Shown here: in pieces, positions 44,498-52,749 of the stretch
Position numbering within the stretch: the stretch's first letter is position 1
Layout: each line of letters opens with the position of its first letter
NCBI GenBank assembly: GCA_028641055.1
Contig: CM054060.1
Coordinates: forward strand, 207,724,445-207,788,444
Source: Alopecurus myosuroides
Taxonomy: Eukaryota > Streptophyta > Magnoliopsida > Poales > Poaceae
Direction: 5' to 3'
Length of the DNA stretch: 64,000 nucleotides
Made by a program: the position numbers and the translations under genes
The notes under the pieces: generated by a model
Database searches by the model: none
What the model saw: only the letters and a program-made list of their open reading frames with translations
Told to the model about the DNA's origin: nothing

Positions 44498-46150
44498 TAG
44501 AGGTTAGTGAAAATAAAACAAGTATAGGTTGTGGTGCCTCTCACAACTCACTCAAGAATCTAGGAAAACAATAGGATATCTTACCACTCCAAAGTGAATA
44601 GAGATACTTACCACAAGTAGAGGCAATTAAAGTGCTTTGGTGTGAAGAAAAGAATACCCAGGTTTTTAACTCTCACAATGGCAAACAAGGTTATTTAGTG
44701 GGGCTTGGTATGGATACCTAACAATCACCAAAGTAACAATCCTATTTGCTGTCTTAGTGAAGATATAAAATACCCAAGGAAACTCACACAATGGAGACAA
44801 ATGTGGCAAAGCAATATGTGGATGGAAATTTGCAATGCACTAGAAAGTCACTAGCTAGGCTCTAAATTGACAGGCACAAGATTGCTCAATGAAAAACCAA
44901 GTGTCACAATGGCAAGCTCAACTAGTAAACAATAGCAATGATATGGCCTTTTAGCACTTTCTCTTTTCTCTTTTCTCTTTTTTTTTATACTTTTTGCTTT
45001 TTCTATTTTTTTTTTGAATTTTTCAATGGCCTTACACTAAGCTAGGAGCAACAAATAACCAAACACAAGTGAACACAATGGTGGTGATGAAATATGAGCA
45101 GCCTGTCAGAGCACAAAATAGCTATACTTGTGGGAAAGTTCCTATTTGAATGCTGTAGAAAGGCTGTGGCTATGGTTCACAAAGGTATGGATGTGATGTT
45201 CCTAGTGATGAAAACAGGAAAAACAAAAGAAAACAGAAAAAATCTATGTGAAATTGGGGCTATGGAATACTCACGGCAGCACTTAACCCTCACGGCAGGA
45301 AAACAGCTCAATTTGGAGCCACGGCAGAGCGTACGGCAGCGAAAACAGTCAAAAACTGTGCCACGGCAGAGAATCACAGCTCACGGCAGCAACAGCTCCT
45401 CACGGCAGAAAAAACAGCGGTTTTGGTACCGCGGCAGAGCAAAACGGCAGAAAAACGCACAGAAATCGTACCGCGGCAGAACTTCACAGCGCGCAGAGAT
45501 TCACGGCAGCAAAAACAACGATTTTCGTACCGCGGCAGCTGAGCGCGGCAGCAAAACGTTGCGTTTCTGTGCCGCGGCAGATCACACGCGAGTGATTTGG
45601 TGTGTGTGTTACGGGCTCGAGTGGGGCTTTTGTAAGGATGTTGCGGCGCAATCCGAGACCAACTAGGGCGCGGCAGCGGTATGTGGTATGGTGGGTTTGG
45701 GGATATGGTAAGTGAGCTGCGATGGATGGGGGGTTTGGTAACCACGTGATGGATGGAATCCGAGTGGAAGTAGGGGGGGCAGCGATGGTATGATTGCGGT
45801 GGGATGGGAGGGAATCCGAGTCCAACTAGAACTAGGGTTTTGTGGTGCGGCTAGGTTAACTAGATGGGATCGGATTGGAGTGAAGGGTGGCAATATGGAG
45901 CGGATATTTTTAGAGTTTTCTGATATAATTCGACTAGATGAACAAAGACAACTAGATCTAGCCGAAAACTAAAAAGAGAGAAAAAGCAACACAAGATCTA
46001 ACACAAAGACAGCACTAGTGATTAAAACTAAGGTGATATCTAGGCTAAGGCAATGATCTACTCTATTTTTGTGGGGCTTTTTCTGGATAGGTAATAAAAA
46101 CACTCAAAAACTAAAGGGAAATTGATAGCTCACCGAGGCAACCTGTAAAT
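44498..46150 (-). other. Untranslated leader of the gag-protease element
   Basis: No gene is supported in this 1.65-kb leader. It contains a cluster of CTGCCG motifs (45274-45675), a homopyrimidine stretch (CTTTTCTCTTTTCTC and T-runs, 44958-45020) and possible stem-loops. Plus-strand frames at 45094-45666 and minus-strand frames at 45177-45893 overlap each other and show only repeat-derived residues. Confidence 0.6.
45274..45676 (-). repeat. Cluster of fifteen CTGCCG hexamers in the leader
   Basis: On the plus strand CGGCAG occurs 15 times in about 400 bp, usually as CACGGCAG or CCGCGGCAG. In the transcript sense it is CTGCCGTG or CTGCCGCGG. Spacing is irregular (about 15-45 bp). Adjacent context such as GAAAACAG and GTACCGCGGCAGA is also repeated. 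Confidence 0.85.
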
Positions 46151-46160
46151 CTGATACCAA
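46149..46160 (-). promoter_or_regulatory. Primer-binding site of the gag-protease element
   Basis: On the minus strand TTGGTATCAGAT lies about two bases after the 5' LTR end. It matches the initiator tRNA-Met complement for ten bases. Confidence 0.85.
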
Positions 46161-46162
46161 GA

Positions 46163-46940
46163 TGATAAGGGGTGGCCCAATCTTCTCAGTGAACTCACAG
46201 ATAACTTCTGAATTGATAACTAGTGCGCCACTAAGAACTCTCCGGCTGATCCCTGATGCCAATGCAAAAGATAGCAACCCAATGGATATTCTTAACTCCA
46301 CACTCTTGCACAAGTAATCCACCGACTACAAGTGGTACTGTACCGTCTTATTCCCAGTGGAACAGCAGGTATCACGTAAGGTTTGCAGATGAACTTCCAG
46401 ATGAAAGTCTAACAAGCAGTTTCAACTAGAGGTTATGGGGTTTGTTTGATTCAATCGTAGTCTACCTGATCCACTCGCAGGTGGCCAACATATATAGGTG
46501 GAGGGGGTGCGGCCACAAGGCATCCTTGCGCAAGCAATCCCCTCCCTACTAGGACTAGGACTCCTACTAGGACTAGGACTTCACAAAATATGGATACAAA
46601 CCGATTCCCACACAAGGAATTCAGCCACTTTGGTTATGGAAACCAAACCTAACTATTATGGCGCATCGATCTTCTATGTGGGCGCCCTCCTCTTGCTTGT
46701 TTCATCCATGAGTGCATTTCACCTTGTGGAGGCACTCATCCCCATGTCTTGGATAAATAACAATTGTTTTATTGGAATAACAATTGTTATGAATTGTTTT
46801 CACCATCTTGCTTGATTGTTTTCAACAATGTGATCTTGTTTTCCACCTCTTGAATATTTGTTTTCACCATGATCTTGTTGTCTTGAATCAACTCATCACT
46901 CATTCTTGTGAGAACATAATCCTTAGGTCCATCCTTATCA
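46163..46940 (-). repeat. 5' LTR of the gag-protease element
   Basis: Same length as the copy at 40890-41667, with four substitutions seen: one each in the GAAAGGCTAAC, AATTCGGCC, GCGCATTGATC and CTCATGCTTG contexts. It is followed by the TAGGC duplication. Confidence 0.95.
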
Positions 46941-49056
46941 TAGGCCATCCGCGATGTGGGAGTACCAGGGTGCTGGGGATCCCAGTCGCGTGAGTCGCGA
47001 AGAACTCTCGAGTGCGGAATTCGAGAAGAAGATCGCCGCCAGCTGAAGTAAGTTTTGAATCTCCCAATCTTGATTTCTTTTCCTTATTCTGAGATTTTGT
47101 CGACAGACTTTTTTCTCGTTTTCCTTCTGTCTTTTCCAATAGAGCTTAGCCGTGACCACTTGCTACCCGCCGATATCTGGGGAGGATGCCTCGGACTTGC
47201 TAGCAAGCAACTTGGAAGGCCCAGCTGACACCACTGTTGCTGACGCCTCCTCGAGTTCCGAGAGTGATTCTTCGGATAGCGTAGAGGACTTGGGCGACGG
47301 TCTTCTCCAACGAAAACGCCGTCGGGTAGAGGGCGACGAGGCCACTTCCAAGGATAATTCCTTGGAGGAATTACCCGGGAAGGAGCCCCTCATCGTAACC
47401 CTGCTGCAATCACTCGCCCCTCCCTCAGTCCCGACAATCCAAACCGCCTGGAATGCGGATATGCTGGACGAGGAGGAGGATGATGACGAGTAAGTTTTTC
47501 TTCCCACTTGTAGTCGAACATTTCCTTTCGCGTTGTTTCTGACACATTGCCTTCATTGTAGCTTGCAAGCCATCAGCCCTCGCAGGTATGCCTCTTCCCT
47601 TCCTCCCGAAAAGAGGAACAAAGTGGGAGCTGCGGGTGAGACTCCTACCGCCGACACCGTCCAAAATTCACCGAGTGCAGCCCCCAATGCGGCGACTACG
47701 GAATACAGGATTCCTAGTTTTGCTGCTGAGGCGTCGGCTCCGAAGGAGGTGTCGGGCAGCTCAGCGGATCCTCTCTCCCTCGCTCAAGGCCAGGTAAACT
47801 TCACTATCTTTTTCTTCTTCTTCTTCTTCTTTTTTTTTAAAAAATACTTTTTTATCCTTGGATTTATTATCGGGTGCACGTCAGTGCTCCCGATGGGAGT
47901 AGCCCCCGAGGCTGTAGTCGATCGCACGCGGTCGGCTACAGGCTCAAATATAATCTCTTTCTTCTGCCTCTTTTTATCGGGTGCACGGCAGTGCTCCCGA
48001 TGGGAGTAGCCCCCGAGGCTATACTCGAATGTTTAAAATCGAGTATAGGCTCCAATCTCACTTTTCTGATTCTTCTATCTTCTTTTTCCTTGCAGTCACT
48101 TATTGACTACCTTGCGGCGATTGGGCGCCGTGTTGTTCTTGCTGAATCGGAATGCGGGATCCTTCGGGCGGACCATAGTCGACTCACCATAGAGAATGAG
48201 CTTCTTCGAGGTAAGCTTAGCCATCTTTTTCTGTTTGCGTTTTTCCATCAGTTCTTCCATTCTGATAAGTTATGCTGTGCAGATCAACTTGAGTTTTTGA
48301 AGACCGAGAAGGACAATGCTTCTACTCGGGTAATAGCTCAAGAGGCTGAGTTGGCGGCCGTTTGCCAGGATCTGGAATCCTCCCGTATGTCTTCGGCTGA
48401 CCTTGAAGGGAAGCTTGCTTCTGCCCAATAGGCTCTGAAGAAGTTGGAGGAAGCCGTCACCAAGGCGGATGCCGATCTTGTCGACTTCCTTCGTCCCCTT
48501 ACCGAGCGCTTTGCGGGTAAGTTACCTTTGGCTTATAACTTGTCTTCTGCTGTTTTGAGTCTTCTGTATCTTAACATTTTTCTCTACAGATCTTCTGGGT
48601 GTTCCACTGGAGCTCCCTGGGGTCCGTCGGGTGGATGCCCTGACGGATTCTTGCGCCCAGCTCAGGAGGCACGCCGAAGGGGTCTGCACTTTGATTGGCG
48701 ATGACATTCGAGTGTTGACGCAACTGCACAGCCGCTGTCTCGTCAACGCCGTGTCTCCACCCGCGCTGGGCGATCTGCTGAAGATTTTCTCGGAGAGCAA
48801 TCTCCTTGAAGCTTACGCGGTTGCCCAGTCAGAATCTGGAGCGAAGACCGCGATCCAGTTCGCGCTAGCACACGGGGTCACTGGTTTGGAGGAGGCCTAC
48901 TCGGAGCTTCCCGTCGATCCTGTTACGGGCAAAAAGGTAGGGCTTCGTCGTTTTGGCAATGCCGCCGGAGTCCTTGCTCGGAAGTTATCCGAGTTGTTTG
49001 CCCGTGATAGGGGAGGGACCACTGCCGCGAGTGGTAGCACAACTGTAGCTTCTTAG
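46941..49056 (+). pseudogene. Tat 1 antisense accessory gene, exons 2-7
   Basis: The gene interrupted at 40889 goes on with PSAMWEYQGAGDPSRVSREE (to 47047, with an in-frame TGA). Exons with GT-AG borders follow at 47143-47489 (acidic, SSSSESDSSDSVEDLGD), 47562-47793, 48096-48210 (YLAAIGRRVVLAESECGILR), 48283-48516 and 48590-49056. Exons from 48096 on are heptad-rich and likely coiled coil (LEFLKTEKDNASTRVIAQEA). The last exon reads VRRVDALTDSCAQLRRHAEG and NLLEAYAVAQSESGAKTAIQ, ending VAS-TAG at 49056. A TAG also lies at the codon before ALKKLEE. The intron around 47794-48095 contains two copies of a roughly 110-bp segment with GTAGCCCCCGAG. Exon order parallels the antisense genes of Tat 2 and Tat 3. 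Confidence 0.7.
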
Positions 49057-49266
49057 TTTATTTCATTTGTACTTCGCAGCTTCAATTGTAATGAACCCTG
49101 GGATGTGCTCCCGTATTTTCAATATTTTAATCGAGATGTTTTGCTGAAATGATTCCCGCGATTGTGTGTGCTCCCGATGGGAGTAGCCCCCGAGCACCTG
49201 TCGAATAGGTTGTTAATATATCTCGAGTAGGGCATCTTATTCCTTAATCTTCCTTGTATTTTTCAG
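49057..49266 (+). other. Spacer after the antisense gene
   Basis: It holds a polyadenylation-like AT-rich segment (TTCAATATTTTAATCG) and a further GTAGCCCCCGAG copy (49183-49194) preceded by GCTCCCGATGGGA. No coding frame. Confidence 0.5.
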
Positions 49267-50073
49267 GTGACCGGGATGGCTGCAGAGCCTTCGGGTGGAC
49301 CTGTTGCTCCAGCCGATCCTCTTGTTGCCGATGTTGGGACCTTGGCGGGTCTCCGTGATCGTGTAGCTGATGGTGAACGCAAGCTAAAGGCGTTGCGTGG
49401 GGTAGCCGATGTGGCTAAATCCAAACAAAAACTGGCGACTGAACGGGAGCAGTTTGTGATGGATGAATTGGCGTCTGTTGCCAATGATTTGCTCTGTAAG
49501 TAATTCAGCCCCCAAATCTTTCTTATCTCGTGCTCTCTTTTGATCATGTATCCTTTCTTTCCAGTTGTTCGACCGGATGACAGGAATGAGAAACAATGGG
49601 TGGAGAACCATATCTTTCAAGAAGCTGGTAGCTCAAGGCCTCATGCGAATAATTTTCGCTCTAATCGTAGTCGAGGTTTTGTGCTTGCCACCTTGAAGTT
49701 CCGAATCAACCAGGCAAAAATACTCGTGAGTTCCTTTCACGAGGTTTTGATTGCAATGAACGCTGCTTTTTATCCGCTGCAAAGGGGTCCAGAAGATTGG
49801 AGCCATCTTCTCAGGGTGTTCGGTCAAGAAGGAGAGATTCGCGAGTGTGTTCGCAATCAGATGACTTGTGGCTCGGTGGTGGCTCTCTCTTTCGTCCGGT
49901 TATGGCATCCTGAGGTGAATTTCAACTCCATAGCTAGACTTCCTGATGGTCCAATCGACGATATGTCTCCTCATTATAGGGTTGTTCGACCTGCGGCAGA
50001 GGAGATCATTCGATTGACCTCAGATGAGGTAGATCGTGTTTTGGCGGCTGAGAATACTCATCGCCATGTATAA
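49267..50073 (+). CDS. Second antisense ORF of Tat 1, two exons, unknown
   Basis: An AG acceptor precedes 49267, and the first ATG is at 49276 (MAAEPSGGPVAPADPLVADV). Exon 1 runs to 49495 (GT donor) and is heptad-rich (LRDRVADGERKLKALRGVAD). Exon 2 (49565-50073) reads VVRPDDRNEKQWVENHIFQE, LATLKFRINQAKILVSSFHE, MNAAFYPLQRGPEDWSHLLR and GSVVALSFVRLWHPEVNFNS, ending HRHV-TAA. No stop breaks either exon. I do not recognise a domain. The position, between the antisense gene and the 3' end of pol on the other strand, suggests either a further exon set of the same gene or a second gene. Confidence 0.5.
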
Positions 50074-50348
50074 GTGTAGGATGTATATATCCTGTTTCGT
50101 TGTGTAGTTTGTAAAAACTGTTGTAAGGTGTGTAACCTTGTATATATAAATTGTCCTGTGATGCTTAATTTAGGCGTAGCCCCCGTGTGTTTCTGGGGTG
50201 TATACCTGTAACTTTTAGCATGTAAGGATGAATAATCTTCGGGTACCTATGGTTGAGAAACCATGTATTTTATTGCGATGACTGAGAAGTCATGTATTCG
50301 AGTTACAGGAGTGGCTAATATAGCCTTATTGCTGCAAGAAAAATAGGT
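50074..50348. other. Convergent gap between the antisense ORF and integrase
   Basis: The plus-strand ORF and minus-strand integrase end towards each other here. Only AT-rich 3' sequence and a partial GTAGCCCCCG motif (50176-50185) are seen. Confidence 0.6.
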
Positions 50349-51488
50349 CTAGGGATAAAATTTGCGGAGGTGTGCGATATTCCAAGGATTGGAATAGATG
50401 CCTCCAGTTGCCGGGTTCATCAGTCTATAAGCTCCGCCTGGGATAACTTCGTGTATTATGAAGGGTCCTTCCCATGGTGGCTCGTGCTTGTGTCCTTCCT
50501 TCTGCTTGAGCCGTAACACCAGATCTCCTAATGCGAAAGCTCTATGGCGTATGCGGCAACTGTGATAGTTTCGCAGTGATTGTTGATATACTGCGGATCT
50601 TGCGAGTGCAATATCGCGCATTTCATCTAGTGCGTCCATATCTTCCGCGAGTGCCCTGTTGGAGGTTTCTTCACTATAAGCGACAACTCGTGGGGCGCTG
50701 AACCTAACGTCCTCGGGAAGGACTGCTTCTGCCCCGTATACCATGAAAAATGGCGTGTAGTTTGTAGATCGGTTTGGAGTTGTGCGGAGGCTCCATAGCA
50801 CGGAGCGTAGCTCTTCGGGCCAATGTCCCGCTGCTGGGTGTAGACGATCGAGTAGACGCTTCTTGATGCCAGCTGAAACTAAGCCGTTGGATCTTTCGAC
50901 TTGTCCGTTCGTTTGCGGATGGGCAACTGAGGCGAATTTGAAATTGATGCCCTTTTCTTCGCAGAACTGCTGTGTTTCCTTGGCCGTGAAATTAGAACCA
51001 TTGTCTGCAATCATAACATGTGGCACTCCAAATCTGCATACAATGGAGTCGAGGAATTTGACGGCGCATTGAGCACTAGCCGAGGTTACTGGCATGGCTT
51101 CAATCCATTTGGTAAATTTGTCGACTGCGACCAGCAAGTGTGTGTATCCACCTGGTGTGGACTTGCGTAGCGGTCCTACCATGTCTAGCCCCCATTGTGC
51201 AAAGGGCCAGGCGATGGGTATCATATGCAATTCCGTAGCGGGTGCGTGTGGTTTTCGCGCGAATCGCTGGCAAGCGTTGCACCGGTCGACTATCTCCTTT
51301 GCGTCTCTGGCAGCTGTAAGCCAGTAGAATCCCGCTCGAAAAGCTTTTCCCATGATTGTTTTCCAGCTCGCGTGATGTCCACAGTCTCCTTGGTGGATGT
51401 CTTGGAGTAATTCCTTGCTGTCTTCGGGTGCTATACATCGCTGGAGTATACCCGAGATGCTTTGCTTGTATAATTCTCCATTGATCAC
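50349..51488 (-). CDS. Tat 1 integrase (end of gag-pol)
   Basis: This 379-codon minus-strand frame is intact. It has the HHCC zinc region (LLQDIHQGDCGHHASWKTIM ... CNACQRFARK), the DDE core with D (WGLDMVGPLRKSTPGG), D (VMIADNGSNFTAKE) and E (HPQTNGQVERSNG), and the C-terminal part with ELRSVLWSLRTTPNRSTNYT, VYGAEAVLPEDV and GAYRLMNPATGG, ending LRKFYP. There is no chromodomain, as expected for the Tat lineage. It continues upstream into RNase H in the same frame across one TAG near 51511, so the ORF start at 51488 is only the first Met after that stop. Integrase inserts element cDNA in the nucleus. Confidence 0.9.
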   Translation of the reverse strand: MINGELYKQSISGILQRCIAPEDSKELLQDIHQGDCGHHASWKTIMGKAFRAGFYWLTAARDAKEIVDRCNACQRFARKPHAPATELHMIPIAWPFAQWGLDMVGPLRKSTPGGYTHLLVAVDKFTKWIEAMPVTSASAQCAVKFLDSIVCRFGVPHVMIADNGSNFTAKETQQFCEEKGINFKFASVAHPQTNGQVERSNGLVSAGIKKRLLDRLHPAAGHWPEELRSVLWSLRTTPNRSTNYTPFFMVYGAEAVLPEDVRFSAPRVVAYSEETSNRALAEDMDALDEMRDIALARSAVYQQSLRNYHSCRIRHRAFALGDLVLRLKQKEGHKHEPPWEGPFIIHEVIPGGAYRLMNPATGGIYSNPWNIAHLRKFYP

Positions 51489-52281
51489 CCGAAAAGATTT
51501 ACTGCGCCTGATTATCTATCGAGCCTCGCGAAGATCTGCTGGGAGCTGTTTGGCGGACAGGTAGTCGAGGTACTTCTGTGTCCAAACTGGCTCGACCAGA
51601 AATACTTGTCGCGAAATATTATGAATAAGCTCGATAATGGCAACTTGCGGGCTAACCTCTGTTTCCGGTGCTGCAGGTGCCCCGGCGGCTTTCTTGACTT
51701 TGACTGATCGCTTAATTATTCGCTCGAAATATATCCCTGGCGGTACGGGTGTATTTGTGGAACCCATGTTGGCCAGCCTGTCTGCTTCTTCATTACTAGA
51801 TCTCGCAATGTGCTTTAACTCGCATCCTTTGAAACTGCCCTCGAGTAGGTTGTACATGTCACGGTAGGCAACCATGTTTTCGGCGACAGCGTCGCACTCC
51901 TTCATTGTCTGTTGCACGATGAGGTTGGAATCGCCGTAGATCATCAATCGGGTGGCTCCACACGCGACTGCCATCTTCATACCATGCAACAAGGCCTCAT
52001 ATTCTGCGTCGTTGTTCGATGCTGGATCATCGGGTGGAAAATCCAATCGTAGGACGTATTGCAGCTTGTCTCCTCTAGGTGATATTAGGACGATTCCGGC
52101 TCCTGCTCATTCGTTTCTTTTGGACCCGTCGAAGTACATTATCCAGTTGCTCGTGTACTCAGGCGGTCCTAATGTTTGTAGCTCTGTCCACTCGCTTAAG
52201 AATTCCACGAGTACCTGGGATTTTACTGCATTGCGTCCTGCATAAGTGATGTCCCAAGCGCCCAACTCGATGCTCCATTTT
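51489..52281 (-). pseudogene. Tat 1 RNase H (aRNH-type), truncated by Tat 2
   Basis: On the minus strand the frame reads WIMYFDGSKRNE, stop, AGAGIVLISPRGDKLQYVLR, then SNNDAEYEALLHGMKMAVAC, LMIYGDSNLIVQQTMKE and IARSSNEEADRLANMGS. The D (YFDGS), E (AEYEAL), D (YGDSNL), D (EEADRLA) quartet is that of the second, archaeal-type RNase H acquired by Tat elements. The TGA after KRNE and the TAG near 51511 kill the copy. At 52281 it is cut by the LTR of Tat 2. The upstream RT and gag are displaced out of the window. Confidence 0.85.
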
Positions 52282-52749
52282 TGATGGGGGGATGATAACC
52301 CGGTAGGCCAAACTCCAAGGAGTAACCCGGCCCAAAGGACGCTGTGCAGGATCCGGCTAAGGATAAGGAAACCGTGAAGGCCCAAGCTTGTAGGCCCAGT
52401 AACCCGGATTGTGGGTTACTGTAAAGGAAAGTTAGGGTTTGTGCGCTGTGTCCGGGTAGGATCCAAGATGCGCCTTGGAGAATAAGCCAGGGGGTACGGG
52501 TGCTTTATAAACCGACCCCCAGGTCTAGTTTAGGCAGAGATCTAAGAACCCTAGCAATATCGCTTGATATCGAGCATCCAGTGTAATCCCAGAGTTGAGT
52601 TATTGTATCAAGATCGGAGACTCGGCGACTTTGATTGCCGGCTACCAGATTGAATTGCATCATGTTTTCCTCTGAGCTAAACCCTCTCCCAAACGCCTGT
52701 GTCGTCTTGCCCCAAGATCAGTTACCCCCGGTAACATCTGCCGTGATTA
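52282..52749 (+). repeat. 5' LTR of Tat 2
   Basis: It runs from TGATGGGGGGATG to TTATCCCACGACA, with a TATA box at 52506-52511 (CTTTATAAACC). It is homologous in reverse orientation to 58803-59283. The last 115 bp contain an open frame in phase with gag. Confidence 0.9.

Larger units (their letters stand above)
40890..46940 (-). mobile_element. Complete non-autonomous LTR retrotransposon, gag-protease only, 6051 bp
   Basis: Two 778-bp LTRs (40890-41667 and 46163-46940) flank an internal region with a minus-strand PBS, leader, gag-protease frame, an overlapping 266-aa ORF and a polypurine tract. TAGGC (40885-40889 and 46941-46945) is an exact target duplication, and the host reading frame continues across the insertion. 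I count four substitutions between the LTRs, so the insertion is recent. No RT, RNase H or integrase is present, so mobility would depend on a partner element's enzymes. Confidence 0.95.

Noticed and set aside
44958..45020. Pyrimidine/T-rich tract as a polypurine tract of another element
   Set aside because: No LTR start or end is next to it; simple low-complexity sequence in the leader.
45094..45893. Leader ORFs of 60-190 codons in the gag-protease element
   Set aside because: Residues are dominated by the repeated CGGCAG context and the frames overlap on both strands; no domain.
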